DNA from: SZUA-35 sp964351995
GTDB lineage: Bacteria > Actinomycetota > Acidimicrobiia > Acidimicrobiales > SZUA-35
NCBI GenBank assembly: GCA_964351995.1
Contig: CAYGQE010000007.1
Span: 1-64,000 of the forward strand
DNA length: 64,000 nucleotides
Reading direction: 5' to 3'
Shown: positions 51,052-59,987 of the stretch, piece by piece
Numbering within the stretch: position 1 is the first letter of the stretch
How the letters are laid out: each line of letters opens with the position of its first letter
Notes under the pieces: model-generated
What the model saw: the letters and a program-made list of their open reading frames with translations, nothing else
Database searches by the model: none
Told to the model about the DNA's origin: nothing
Made by a program: the position numbers and the translations under genes

Positions 51052-51585
51052 TCAGATTTCGCTGACAAAGCTCGCAACCCAGGCGTCAAGTCGTTCAACG
51101 AGCGCATCGCTGGGTGCCCCGTCCCTCAATTCGTCTTGGGCCTTCGGAAGGCTGAACGAGTCGTGGGTCGTGCACTGCATCCAGGCGAAGATCGATTCGA
51201 GGATGCCGAGGTTGTGCAGGCCGCCCTTGCTGCCGGGGGTGGCCGACATCAGGCCGATGCGTGATGACTGGAACGCAGTCATGTTGACTCGAGTGACCCA
51301 GTCGATGGTGTTCTTGAGCAAACCGGAAGGTCCGCCGTTGAACTCGGGGCTTGAGATGAACAGGCCGTCGGCAGTGGCGAGGCGCTCGGTCAGGGCAATG
51401 GCCGAGGCGGGAACTCCATGCAGTTCCTCCATCGTGCCGTGGTAGATCGGCAGGTGGTAGGCACCGAGGTCGACGTAGTCGATCTCGGCTCCGGCGGCCT
51501 CAGCGGCAGCGAGCGCCGCCCGGGCGAGCGAAACGTTCATCGAGCCCAGGCGGACACTTCCGGAAATGGCAGCGATCTTTGGCAT
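51052..51585 (-). CDS. NADPH-dependent FMN reductase family protein
   Basis: 177 residues of flavodoxin-like fold: KIAAISGSVRLGSMNVSLAR (FMN phosphate loop), ADGLFISSPEFNGGPSGLLK (ring contact) and GLMSATPGSKGG. This is the azoreductase/ chromate-reductase type that reduces quinones or azo dyes with NAD(P)H. Start ATG 51585 is clear. Alone on its strand between converging WhiB and a tandem membrane gene 60 bases upstream. Confidence 0.92.
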   Translation of the reverse strand: MPKIAAISGSVRLGSMNVSLARAALAAAEAAGAEIDYVDLGAYHLPIYHGTMEELHGVPASAIALTERLATADGLFISSPEFNGGPSGLLKNTIDWVTRVNMTAFQSSRIGLMSATPGSKGGLHNLGILESIFAWMQCTTHDSFSLPKAQDELRDGAPSDALVERLDAWVASFVSEI

Positions 51586-51645
51586 CGAAACACTGTATTG
51601 CTCAGCGACCGAATGGCTGTGACTCAGATCGAGAGAGCTGGCGAT

Positions 51646-52326
51646 TCAGTCGTCTGATCGAGACCGAATCCACGCAACGACCGCGATGCCGGCGAAAAGC
51701 ACGAACCAGGGAATCGGTGATGAGGCGAACCCGATGAAGGCGTCGACGGCTGGTTCGGTTGCCGGGAACATGCGTCCGATCTGGGCGACTCCAGTCAACA
51801 ACGCACCCACGACACCGGCGCCAAAGGCAGTCAAGACAGCCGACTGCAACACCACTCGCCAGTGAGCCCGCCAGCCGGTCTCCCCGGTAGCGGTCTGCTG
51901 GAGCAGCACGACGGCGGAGGCTCCTATGGCGAACGCAACGAAGAAGCGCGGCCCCCAGCTGAGGCTCCACCAGTTCGTGCCCTTGAGGTCGGGGCGCATC
52001 CGATGGAGGAAGTTGCGGGCGACCGTGGTGATGTTGGCCAGGGCTCCGTAACCCACGCTCGAGATGAGCCCGGCAACGAGTTGGATGGCACCTGCCACGG
52101 CGAAACCAACAACGAAGACCAGACCGACGCCGACCCAGCTGGGGTTCGCGTCATAGGTCGTCGCCATGGCAGTGACGAGAACCGTCTCGTTGCCAGCCCC
52201 CCATTCGAAGAACAGCAGTACGAGCACCACGACCAATGCAATGGCGCGCCACAAGTTGGCTGCCCGAGCGTCGGCGGCAATCGCTTCGCGAAGCGTCAGC
52301 CGCTCACTGGGCTCGGCGCCTGTCAT
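51646..52326 (-). CDS. Multi-spanning membrane protein of unknown function
   Basis: 226 residues with five likely membrane segments: AIALVVVLVLLFFEWG, VGLVFVVGFAVAGAIQLVAG, WGPRFFVAFAIGASAVVLL, VVLQSAVLTAFGAGVVGALL and IPWFVLFAGIAVVAWI. No family recognised. Its start overlaps the stop of the EamA transporter gene (ATGA), so it is the second gene of a two-gene operon and may help that transporter. Confidence 0.75.
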   Translation of the reverse strand: MTGAEPSERLTLREAIAADARAANLWRAIALVVVLVLLFFEWGAGNETVLVTAMATTYDANPSWVGVGLVFVVGFAVAGAIQLVAGLISSVGYGALANITTVARNFLHRMRPDLKGTNWWSLSWGPRFFVAFAIGASAVVLLQQTATGETGWRAHWRVVLQSAVLTAFGAGVVGALLTGVAQIGRMFPATEPAVDAFIGFASSPIPWFVLFAGIAVVAWIRSRSDD

Positions 52327-53207
52327 GGCACAGCCGTTCTGGTCGTCGAGTTGACCAACAGATACACGCCGGTGACGACAAGGACACCACCGGCCAGTTC
52401 GGCGGCGCCCAGTGTTTCGTTGCGGATGAGCCAACCAAAGAAGACACCGAACACGGGAATCAAGTAGGCGGTCGATGCAGCCTGGGTAGGTGTGGCGAGC
52501 TTCACGACGGTGGCCATGAGCGAGAAAGTGACAGCGTTGGCGGGGATGGCGGCGTAGAACAGCGGGACGAAGAGGCCGATCGACCAATCAGTATCTGCGG
52601 TGCCTTCAACCAGCAGCGCGAATGGCACCAAGATCGCGGCCGACATCACGAGTTGTACACCGACCAACATGATCGGGCTGACCCGGCTGAAGTCTTTCCA
52701 CTTCATGAAGACGGTACCGAAGGCCCAGGCGAGGGCCGAGAACGCAAGCGACACGATGCCGATGGTTTCTGTACCGCCACCGAGTGAGGGTGACGCCAGA
52801 ACGATCGTTCCGAAGAAGCCGATGGTGAGTCCGACCAGCCCGGTACGGGTCACCTTCGCGCTGAGGAGGAGGAGCGAGAGTACGGCGGTGAACAGAGGCA
52901 TGGTGCTCGATAGCAGCGACGCAACGCCGGCGGGCACTCGATTCACGCCGAAGACCAACAGTGCGCTGGACACGGTGGTGATACTGAAGGACACCACGAA
53001 AATTCGCGCCAGATCATCGTGCCGCCTCGGTATGCGCTCGCCTCTGAGCAAGGCGAAGGCGATCAGGAAGCTTCCCCCGACCACGGTGCGCAGGCTTGCC
53101 AGCAGGAAGGGTGTGGTGTGGTCGAGCGCGAATTTGAGCGCCGTGAAATTGCCGCCGATGAGAACGGCGACAAGGCCGATCGTTGCGAGTGCGAGCCGAG
53201 AACTCAT
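52323..53207 (-). CDS. EamA/DMT-family transporter
   Basis: 294 residues, two EamA repeats with ten membrane segments: LVAVLIGGNFTALKFALDH, ALLVFGVNRVPAGVASLLSS at the end of repeat one, and YFYAAIPANAVTFSLM-like wording (LFVPLFYAAIPANAVTF) in repeat two, closed by VFGVFFGWLIRNETLGAAELAGG. This family exports amino acids, nucleotides or metabolites. Substrate unknown. Start at ATG 53207. Confidence 0.9.
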   Translation of the reverse strand: MSSRLALATIGLVAVLIGGNFTALKFALDHTTPFLLASLRTVVGGSFLIAFALLRGERIPRRHDDLARIFVVSFSITTVSSALLVFGVNRVPAGVASLLSSTMPLFTAVLSLLLLSAKVTRTGLVGLTIGFFGTIVLASPSLGGGTETIGIVSLAFSALAWAFGTVFMKWKDFSRVSPIMLVGVQLVMSAAILVPFALLVEGTADTDWSIGLFVPLFYAAIPANAVTFSLMATVVKLATPTQAASTAYLIPVFGVFFGWLIRNETLGAAELAGGVLVVTGVYLLVNSTTRTAVP

Positions 53208-53222
53208 GAGGCCACGGAATGG

Positions 53223-53417
53223 CTACTCGTCTTCGCTGGGATCGCCTTCTTCTTCGGAGTGCTCAGCGTCTTCGTCGCCGTGATCGTCGTCGCTGCTGTA
53301 GGACGCCGCAGTGGAGAGGCCGACAGCGCCGAGAAGTACGACGACGACAACGAAGCCAATCAGGCCTGCGTACCAGGGGCGTGGGGCTTCTGGTTCTACG
53401 GGTGCTGGGTTCGCCAT
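53223..53417 (-). CDS. Small single-pass membrane protein with acidic tail
   Basis: 64 residues: a proline-rich N-terminus, one membrane segment (GLIGFVVVVVLLGAVGLSTA) and a highly acidic C-terminus (DDDHGDEDAEHSEEEGD). ATG 53417 is preceded by AGGAG six bases away, supporting a real gene. No family recognised. It stands 15 bases upstream of the EamA gene end in the wrong orientation to share a start region, but lies on the same strand and may be its own small operon head; neighbouring divergent SDR gene at 53547. Confidence 0.68.
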   Translation of the reverse strand: MANPAPVEPEAPRPWYAGLIGFVVVVVLLGAVGLSTAASYSSDDDHGDEDAEHSEEEGDPSEDE

Positions 53418-53546
53418 GATCGACTCCTGAGGGTGTGGCCGCCGTGTGCCGGGGCCACTGGAGCATAGAGGTCCATCGAAGCAGCGACCCGTGTCGTTTC
53501 TTCGGCGCCGTTTCTTCGGTGCGGCGGGGACGGCTAGTTTCGCCCG

Positions 53547-54401
53547 ATGGTCGAACACGCATCGGGAACAGGACGGCTCAGCGGCAAGACCGCAGTGATC
53601 ACAGGCGGGAGCAACGGCATTGGCCGAGCGTGCGCCGAACGTTTTTCCGCCGAAGGTGCCAACGTGCTGATCGCTGATCTGCAGTTGGCTCCGGGTCGGG
53701 CGGCTGCCGAGGCCATCAACGAAGCCGGCGGAAACGCTCGCTTCGTCGAACTCGAGGCGGCCAGCCAGGAGAGCAACGAGGCCATGGCCGCTGCTGCGGT
53801 GGAACACTTCGGGACCATCGATGTGGTCGTGACTGCGGCTGGCATCACCAGCGGCGAATACCAGTCCGGCGACACCGAGGGGAATCTCAAGCGCATTGCT
53901 CAGTCAGCCGAGCGGTCGGCGATCAATCCCGCCGCTTCGCTCATCGATCTCGACCTCGATGACTGGCGCCGGGTGATCGACGTGAACCTCACGGGCACAT
54001 TGCTTGCCATTCAGGCAACGGCATCGGTCATGCTGAACCAGGAGAAGCCTGGTGCGATCGCCACGATTGCGTCGATTGCGGCTCGCGATCCGCTGTGGGG
54101 CTCGCCGAGCTATCCGGTGTCGAAGGCCGGAGTCTGGATGCTGACCAAGAACGCGGCACGGACCCTGGCCCCTCTCGGTATCCGGGTCAACGCCATCGGG
54201 CCTGGCTTCATCGACACCAACATGACGGCTGCCTTTGACCAGGTCGACGAGATGCGCGACGTCATCATTGGGAACACACCGATGGGTCGACGTGGCCTGC
54301 CGTCAGAGATCGCCAGCGTTGCGCTTTTCCTCGTCAGTGACGAGGCCAGCTATGTGACGGGCGAACTGATCCATCCCGATGGAGGTTGGTTCACCGGGTG
54401 A
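53547..54401 (+). CDS. Classical short-chain dehydrogenase
   Basis: 284 residues with TGGSNGIG (cofactor), NLTG (helix alpha-4 Asn), catalytic S in TIASIAA and YPVSK. The loop about 105-145 (SGDTEGNLKRIAQSAERSAI) is an insertion not seen in short members. NADP or NAD cannot be told. Last codon overlaps the MFS transporter start (GTGA), so the two are coupled: the SDR may process what the transporter moves. Confidence 0.9.
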   Translation: MVEHASGTGRLSGKTAVITGGSNGIGRACAERFSAEGANVLIADLQLAPGRAAAEAINEAGGNARFVELEAASQESNEAMAAAAVEHFGTIDVVVTAAGITSGEYQSGDTEGNLKRIAQSAERSAINPAASLIDLDLDDWRRVIDVNLTGTLLAIQATASVMLNQEKPGAIATIASIAARDPLWGSPSYPVSKAGVWMLTKNAARTLAPLGIRVNAIGPGFIDTNMTAAFDQVDEMRDVIIGNTPMGRRGLPSEIASVALFLVSDEASYVTGELIHPDGGWFTG

Positions 54402-55582
54402 CGAGTGCGAAGAGCGCGAACGGCGTGATGTTGGCCTCGGTGCTGACAACAGTGTCGAGCGTGTATCCGGCCTTTCTCGCCGGTGCGCTCGGACCTGAAC
54501 TGCGATCGTCGATTGGGTTGTCGGAGGGTTTCTTCGGGTTCGTGATTGGTGCCTTTTTCGCCGGGTCGGCGCTCGGGTCGATCGGTCTCGGCCGTCTGGG
54601 TGAACGGCTTGGTGCCCGGCGCATGCTGACGCTGAGTTTGCTCACCACCGCAACGGTGACGGCACTTGTGGCCGGCTTGGTGCGCAGCGGTTCGCTGTTG
54701 GTCGTGGCCTTGGCCGTGGCTGGCTTTGCCAACTCTGGCAGCCAGACAGCGGTCAACAAGCTGCTGAGCCAGTCGATCGATCCGAAGCGTTTGGGTTTCG
54801 CCATGGCGGTGAAGCAATCGGGGATGCCAGGGGCCACGTTGCTCGGGGGCCTCGCCGTCCCCGCCATTGCGTTGACCGTGGGTTGGCCGTTCGCCTACGC
54901 AGCTGCATCGTGTCTCGCAGTGACGGCGTTGTTCGTGGTGCTGCGCTTTGCCCCCGACGACGGGCCAGAAGCCACCGCTGTGGCACACAGGATCAGCACG
55001 CCGACCGCTGAGGTTCTCACCTCGCAATCGGCACTGATCGCGGCAGCCGTTGCCGCTGGATTTTCGGCAGCAGCTGCAGGCACGCTGGGGAGTTGGTTGA
55101 CCAGCTCGGCTACAGACGCTGGCTGGTCGAGCGGCGCTGCTGGGATGTTGTTGGCGGTTGGTTCGATGAGTGGCATCGCCACTCGACTCGTGCTGGGTTG
55201 GCGGGCTGATCGTTCGGCAAGTCTGCCGATGCGAACCGCTTCGATCTTCCTGGCGTTCGGTGCGTTCGGTGCGCTGCTGCTGGCACCCCGGATCGAGTGG
55301 ACTCATGCCATCGCTGCCGTCGTCGCATTCGGCGCTGGGTGGTCGTGGCCCGCACTCTTCAACTTCGCCGTGGTGCGGGCCAATCCGGGAGCTGCGGCCC
55401 AAGCCACGGGTATCACCCAGACCGGGGTGTACATCGGTGTCTTCACCGGGCCCATCGTCATGGGTCAAGTGGTCGAGCGAGCAAGTTACGCGGCCGGCTG
55501 GTCGCTCGTCGCTACCAGCATGCTGATCGGCGCCACGGTGATGTTTCTCGTTGCCCCCAAGTTCCAACCTGCCACGCCCTGA
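54398..55582 (+). CDS. MFS transporter
   Basis: 394 residues with about twelve membrane segments. The loop-2/3 motif is LGRLGERLGARRML. GTG 54398 overlaps the SDR stop and gives the natural N-terminus TSAKSANGVMLASVLTTVSS. Substrate unknown; most similar by pattern to YbfB/AraJ-like or CynX-like families. No regulator adjacent. Followed after 70 bases by the SRPBCC gene. Confidence 0.88.
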   Translation: MTSAKSANGVMLASVLTTVSSVYPAFLAGALGPELRSSIGLSEGFFGFVIGAFFAGSALGSIGLGRLGERLGARRMLTLSLLTTATVTALVAGLVRSGSLLVVALAVAGFANSGSQTAVNKLLSQSIDPKRLGFAMAVKQSGMPGATLLGGLAVPAIALTVGWPFAYAAASCLAVTALFVVLRFAPDDGPEATAVAHRISTPTAEVLTSQSALIAAAVAAGFSAAAAGTLGSWLTSSATDAGWSSGAAGMLLAVGSMSGIATRLVLGWRADRSASLPMRTASIFLAFGAFGALLLAPRIEWTHAIAAVVAFGAGWSWPALFNFAVVRANPGAAAQATGITQTGVYIGVFTGPIVMGQVVERASYAAGWSLVATSMLIGATVMFLVAPKFQPATP

Positions 55583-55652
55583 GGGGCTCCCACGGCGCGC
55601 ATCGCTGGATCGAAGTAGGTTCGATCTCGGTAGCGGACAACAGGGGAATGAC

Positions 55653-56114
55653 ATGGCCAGCACGTACACGATCCAACGCAGCAAGCGCATCGGGGCGACG
55701 CCGGAGACGGTCTTCGACAAGGTGGCGGTCTTTCGCCATTGGCCTGAGTGGTCGCCGTGGCAGGACCTCGACCCGGAGATGAAGACCACCTATGTCGGTG
55801 AGGACGGCCGGGTCGACTCCGGTTACAGCTGGACGGGCAATCGAAAGGCTGGCGCCGGCTCCATGAAGATGACCAGCGTGGACGGGCCCAATCGCATGGG
55901 TGCCGACCTGGTGTTTGAAAAGCCATTCAAGTCGTCCAACACCATGAGCTTCGAGCTGGTGCCGGACGGAGACGCCACCACGGTGACCTGGACCATGGTC
56001 GCTCCACACAACCTCATGACGAGGGTGATGTCCGCGGTCGGGATGATGGAACGAATGGTGGGCAAGGACTTCGAGAAGGGGCTCGAGAAGCTCGAGACCA
56101 TCTGCGAATCGTGA
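55653..56114 (+). CDS. SRPBCC family protein (START/Bet v1-like)
   Basis: 153 residues with the opening RSKRIGATPETVFDKVAVFRHWPEW and the central TTVTWTMVAPHNLMT of polyketide cyclase/ START-like SRPBCC proteins, which enclose a hydrophobic ligand. ATG 55653 has AGGGGA upstream. Function unknown. The last base is 1 base from the converging large SDR gene end. Confidence 0.86.
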   Translation: MASTYTIQRSKRIGATPETVFDKVAVFRHWPEWSPWQDLDPEMKTTYVGEDGRVDSGYSWTGNRKAGAGSMKMTSVDGPNRMGADLVFEKPFKSSNTMSFELVPDGDATTVTWTMVAPHNLMTRVMSAVGMMERMVGKDFEKGLEKLETICES

Positions 56115-56115
56115 G

Positions 56116-57678
56116 TCACCAGTCGGTGCTGACGTAGTCCTTGAGGAACTGACCCCAGATGTGGGTGCCGGTGTTCACGCCATCGATGATGGGGTCGACG
56201 ATGCGGGCGGCCCCATCAACGATGTCGAGTGGCGGATGGAAACGGTGTTCTTCAGTCTTCTGCTGGGCGATCTGGATCGGGTCTTCATCGGACACCCAGC
56301 CGGTGTCGACACTATTCATGTTGATGCCGGAGGCGTGATAGTCGGTAGCGGAGGTGCGGGTCATCATGTTGAGCGCCGCCTTCGCCATGTTGGTGTGGGG
56401 GTGCTTGGTGGTTTTGAACCGTCGGTAGAACTGGCCCTCGACCGCTGACACGTTGACGACGTGCTTGTGATTGCCCGGGGTGCGCTCCATCAGGCCCTTC
56501 AAGCGGGCGTTGATCACGAAGGGAGCGACGGCGTTGACGAGCTGGGTCTCCAGTAGCTCGACCGACGACACCTCGTGCAGCATGAGCCGCCAGGAGTTCC
56601 GGTCGCGCAAGTCGACCTGTTGCAGGTCCTTGTCGAGCTCGCCTTCGGGAAACAGCGAGGGCAGTGGCGTGGCTTCTTCTGGCAGCAGGGGAGTCTGGGA
56701 GAGCTCGGCGGCTCTCGTGAGGCCAGGGTGCTCGGTCGCAGTTGTCTCCAGAGCGCCAGCTTCGACCGGCTCCGAGCCGGTGCGCAGGTGCTCGTAGCTG
56801 CCGACAAGCTCGCCGACAGCGGCAGGAAGGTCAGCGAGCGCGGCTCGCTCGACCTCCATCATGTGCTTGTAGAAATCGGGCGGACGGCGCACGGTCTGGC
56901 AGGCGTTGTTGACGATGAAGTCGAGCCGGTCTCTCGTCTCGAGCACGTGCTGGCAGAACGCTTCCACACTCGGGGTGTGGCGCAGATCGAGGCCGAACAC
57001 CTCGAGCCGGTCACGCCACTCTTCGAAGTCGTCCTCGGCCGCATAGCGAGCGGCGGCATCCCGAGGGAACCGGGTGGCGACGATGAGGGAGGCCCCGCAG
57101 CGCAACAGCTTGATCCCGGCCTGGTAGCCGATCTTGACCCGGCCGCCGGTGAGTAGTGCCACGGTGCCGGTGAGGTCGGCGAGCTCGCCTCGCTTGGCGA
57201 AGTTCAACTCGGCACAGTCGGGACAGAGCTGGTCGTAGAAGTGATGGACCGAGCGGTACTTCGCCTTGCAGACGTAGCAGTGCTGTTCTTCGATCGTCTC
57301 GCGGAATGGAGGAGCGCCCGGCTCGTCGTCGACCGTGGTCTGCTCGAAGTCTTCGGGCGGAAACGTGTTCGGCGTGGTGAAGACCGGCTTGTCACGCAGG
57401 GTGCGAATGCCCGTCTGATCGAGGACGGCTTCGTCCTTGGCCAGCTTGTCGGCCCGCTGCTTGTTGCGCCTGGCCTTGACCCGCAAGCGGCGTTCGTCGG
57501 GGTCTCGGCAGAACACATCGCCGGCGGCCGCCAGCAGCGCCGTGCGTTCCTCGACCGACAACGGAGCGAGCAGATCCTTGGACTTCGAGATTTCTTGGAG
57601 GCTCTGAGTGATCTGGAGCAGCGCGGCCCGGAGCTGGTCTGGATCGTCGGGAAGCGCATCGGGGGAGGAGCCAGGCAC
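56116..57678 (-). CDS. Large SDR-fold protein with inserted zinc ribbon and no catalytic tyrosine
   Basis: 520 residues, about twice a normal SDR. A helical N-terminus (1-120) leads to a zinc ribbon with C134, C137, C152 and C155 (CYVC, CPDC), then a Rossmann fold at 172 (VALLTGGRVKIGYQAGIKLL). The nucleotide site is kept (TGGRVKIG, NNAC at 257-260), the catalytic serine S411 is kept, but the Tyr four residues before K433 is Thr (T429 in HTNMAK). The same arrangement is known in some eukaryote-like SDRs. A classical redox mechanism is therefore unlikely. Starts at GTG 57678, divergent from the OYE gene. Confidence 0.82.
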   Translation of the reverse strand: MPGSSPDALPDDPDQLRAALLQITQSLQEISKSKDLLAPLSVEERTALLAAAGDVFCRDPDERRLRVKARRNKQRADKLAKDEAVLDQTGIRTLRDKPVFTTPNTFPPEDFEQTTVDDEPGAPPFRETIEEQHCYVCKAKYRSVHHFYDQLCPDCAELNFAKRGELADLTGTVALLTGGRVKIGYQAGIKLLRCGASLIVATRFPRDAAARYAAEDDFEEWRDRLEVFGLDLRHTPSVEAFCQHVLETRDRLDFIVNNACQTVRRPPDFYKHMMEVERAALADLPAAVGELVGSYEHLRTGSEPVEAGALETTATEHPGLTRAAELSQTPLLPEEATPLPSLFPEGELDKDLQQVDLRDRNSWRLMLHEVSSVELLETQLVNAVAPFVINARLKGLMERTPGNHKHVVNVSAVEGQFYRRFKTTKHPHTNMAKAALNMMTRTSATDYHASGINMNSVDTGWVSDEDPIQIAQQKTEEHRFHPPLDIVDGAARIVDPIIDGVNTGTHIWGQFLKDYVSTDW

Positions 57679-57710
57679 CCGCAGAATCTAACGGCAAGTA
57701 CGTTGTGCTG

Positions 57711-58808
57711 ATGTCTTCGTCGATGTTCGAACCGCTGTCGCTGCCCCGGGGCCGGGCGCTGCCCAATCACTTCGTGCTGGCCCCGCTCACGAATCAACAG
57801 AGCCATGACGACGGCACGCTCTCCGACGACGAACACCGCTGGCTCACGTTCCGAGCCGAAGGTGGCTTCGGGCTGACGATGACGTGTGCCGCTCATGTGC
57901 AGGCCATCGGTCAGGGCTTCCCCGGTCAGCTCGGGGTGTGGGGAGACCATCAACTTCCCGGTCTGACTCGCCTCGCCAGTGACATCAACGCCACCGGTTC
58001 GGTCTCGATCGCACAGCTCCATCACGCCGGTAACCGTTCACCGGCCGAGATCATCGGTGCTGTGCCGGTCTGTCCATCGGACGACGAAGAGACGGGGGCT
58101 CGAGCGTTGACCAGCAACGAGGTGATCGAGCTCGTGGCCGACTTCGTTGCCGCTGCCGTTCGCTGCGAGAAGGCTGGCTTCGACGGTGTCGAGCTGCACG
58201 GTGCGCACGGCTACATCATCTGCCAGTTCCTCAGCGCCGAGTTGAACAAGCGAGAGGACCGGTATGGCGGCTCGCTCGAGAATCGCAGCCGGATGCTGTT
58301 CGAGATGTTGGCTGGCATCCGTGAACAGTGCGGTGAGGACTTCATCGTCGGCGTGCGCCTGTCACCGGAGCGGTTCGGTTTGAAGCTGGCGGAGATCAAG
58401 GAAGTGACGCAGCAGCTGATCGACACCGGCGACGTCGACTTCATGGACATCTCGCTGTGGGATTCGTTCAAGGAGCCAGAAGAGGACGAGTGGAAGGGCC
58501 ACAACCTGACTGAGGTGGTCTGTGATCTCGAAAGGCGTGAAGACCCGCAAGGCCGCCGAGTGCCGATCGGGGTGGCCGGCAAGATCCACGACCCTGCTGA
58601 TGTCGACCGGGTGCTCGAGGCCGGTGCTGATTTCCCGATTCTTGGTCGAGTGGCGATCTTGCATCACGACTACCCGAACCTGCTCCAGGCTGACTCTGGG
58701 TTCATCCCTGTGCGGCCTCCGGTCAGTCGCCAGCACCTGCTCGACGAGGGCCTGAGCGAGACGTTCGTCGAATACATGAACAAGTGGCCCGGCTTCATCG
58801 AGAACTAG
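57711..58808 (+). CDS. Old yellow enzyme-type NADH:flavin oxidoreductase
   Basis: 365 residues of a TIM barrel: FMN site LPNHFVLAPLTN, substrate/hydride histidines in ELHGAHGYIICQFLSAELNKREDRYGG (signature of the family), and GKIHDPADVDRVLEAGADF for FMN phosphate. It reduces alkenes conjugated to carbonyls, or degrades enoates. ATG 57711 taken. A telomere-like hexamer repeat begins at the stop codon. Confidence 0.92.
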   Translation: MSSSMFEPLSLPRGRALPNHFVLAPLTNQQSHDDGTLSDDEHRWLTFRAEGGFGLTMTCAAHVQAIGQGFPGQLGVWGDHQLPGLTRLASDINATGSVSIAQLHHAGNRSPAEIIGAVPVCPSDDEETGARALTSNEVIELVADFVAAAVRCEKAGFDGVELHGAHGYIICQFLSAELNKREDRYGGSLENRSRMLFEMLAGIREQCGEDFIVGVRLSPERFGLKLAEIKEVTQQLIDTGDVDFMDISLWDSFKEPEEDEWKGHNLTEVVCDLERREDPQGRRVPIGVAGKIHDPADVDRVLEAGADFPILGRVAILHHDYPNLLQADSGFIPVRPPVSRQHLLDEGLSETFVEYMNKWPGFIEN

Positions 58809-58826
58809 CCCTAGCCCTAGCCCTAG
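58809..58826. repeat. Hexamer repeat CCCTAG, three copies
   Basis: CCCTAG three times in a row at 58809-58826, continuing from the TAG stop codon of the OYE gene. It is likely slippage in the 3' end; it lies in the 108-bp convergent gap. Confidence 0.7.
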
Positions 58827-58832
58827 CCGTCC

Positions 58833-58868
58833 AAACCCGAGAACGGCACACTAGCGAACCCCGGGTTT
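58833..58868. terminator. Possible hairpin between converging genes
   Basis: AAACCCG (58833-58839) and CGGGTTT (58862-58868) can pair with a 22-base loop, in the gap between the OYE gene and the membrane protein gene. Long loop makes it a weak candidate. Confidence 0.35.
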
Positions 58869-58916
58869 CTGACCCTCACTTTTGACGCTGTCAGCCCCCG
58901 GTAGGGGCGACGGGAA

Positions 58917-59381
58917 TCAGTTCCTGGCGCAGTTCAAGCGTTCAGCGATGTCAGCGATGGCCAGAAGGTCGTCTCTGAGCTCGTCCGCTTCAAGCGTGGT
59001 GTTCCAACGCTCGGTGATCACTTCGTTCGAGTTGAGCGTGTGGTGGTCGAATCGCACCTCGAGTTCGCTCGCTGCCTGTTGTTCAGCCTCATCGTCAGTG
59101 TCGTGAGCGGCGAGCTCTGCTCGGAGGACGACGTAAAGCCCTCGCCGGGAGCCCTCGTCGGTTTCCCGCTGGAGCTGGGCGCTCACGGGCACGTCGCCGA
59201 GATCGCCCGAGATCGACGGCATCTGCCCCGAGTCTCGATTGCTCTTGCTGAAGGACAATCCCAACTCAGTACCAACCTGCTTGAACGTGGCGATGGCCTG
59301 CAGTCCATCTCGGGCCAGGACGATGAGAACGACAAGAACCACGACGCACACGGCGATGAAGAGCAAGACCCACAAGATCAT
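58917..59381 (-). CDS. Small anchored protein of unknown function
   Basis: 154 residues: a strong N-terminal membrane segment (WVLLFIAVCVVVLVVLIVLA) and a soluble domain with LGLSFSKSNRDSGQMPSIS and RRGLYVVLRAEL, predicted beta-rich then helical, ending IADIAERLNCARN. No family recognised. ATG 59381. Convergent to the OYE gene; another anchored gene lies 30 bases upstream on the same strand, so they may be cotranscribed. Confidence 0.7.
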   Translation of the reverse strand: MILWVLLFIAVCVVVLVVLIVLARDGLQAIATFKQVGTELGLSFSKSNRDSGQMPSISGDLGDVPVSAQLQRETDEGSRRGLYVVLRAELAAHDTDDEAEQQAASELEVRFDHHTLNSNEVITERWNTTLEADELRDDLLAIADIAERLNCARN

Positions 59382-59411
59382 GGTCCGAGGGTGGCGTCGC
59401 TGCGGTTGAAA

Positions 59412-59987
59412 TCAACCCCGGCCCCCGCTGAGGGCGAACGAGACGATCACGTCACCCTCCGGACCGTTGCCGAAGACCTCGATGATCGCTGCCTCGCCCA
59501 GGTCGGTGTCGAGTTCCCAGCTGTCCCCGGACTGCGTCATGAGGATGAACCCGAGTTCGGTGTTGTAGTCCTCGCTGTAGCCCCAAGCCGAGAAGGCGAA
59601 GTCGGCAGGAAACGTCACCGTGATGGGACCTTGCCCTGCGAGTAGTTCGGGCTCTGATGGCGGCGCGCCGTCGGCACAGATGCCGTCCTCGCCGGCTGGC
59701 TGTGTCCAGCAGTAGGCCCAAGCATCGAGCTCGAGCATGCTGTCGCCTCGCCGCACCTCGACCACCGGTGGCGCTGAGGCGGCCGGATCGTAGGCCGGAG
59801 CTCCGGTGACGGTTGGCTCTGGGGTTTCGCTTTCCTCATCGGAGGGAGTCGTGGTGGTTGTGGCCTCACGACCCGGATCGGTAGCAACGGACTCCTCAGC
59901 TCCACAGGAAGCAAGGGCAAGTGCCAGCACAAGTGCCGCGAACGCGGATCGAGGTGTGAAGCGGGAGGCGTGGATGTGGGAGTTCAG
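59412..59987 (-). CDS. Putative lipoprotein, possibly with a CTG start
   Basis: The mature part begins CGAEESVATD after LALALASC, a lipobox, then has a Thr/Glu-rich linker (TTTTTPSDEESE) and a beta-rich domain (LELDAWAYCWTQPAG). From GTG 59930 only eight residues precede the cysteine, too short for a signal peptide. In the same frame a CTG at 59985-59987 has GGAG nine bases upstream and gives NSHIHASRFTPRSAFAALVL, with a proper basic and hydrophobic stretch. No ATG, GTG or TTG lies between. Start therefore uncertain, 59930 or 59987. Function unknown. Confidence 0.62.
   Translation of the reverse strand: MNSHIHASRFTPRSAFAALVLALALASCGAEESVATDPGREATTTTTPSDEESETPEPTVTGAPAYDPAASAPPVVEVRRGDSMLELDAWAYCWTQPAGEDGICADGAPPSEPELLAGQGPITVTFPADFAFSAWGYSEDYNTELGFILMTQSGDSWELDTDLGEAAIIEVFGNGPEGDVIVSFALSGGRG

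Noticed and set aside
53495..53519. Direct repeat CGTTTCTTCGG, two copies 14 bases apart before the SDR gene
   Set aside because: Short and without other support as a regulatory site, so kept out of the feature list.
58809..58826. Telomere-like CCCTAG repeats as a replicon end
   Set aside because: Only three copies, internal to a gene-dense chromosome, beginning at a stop codon.
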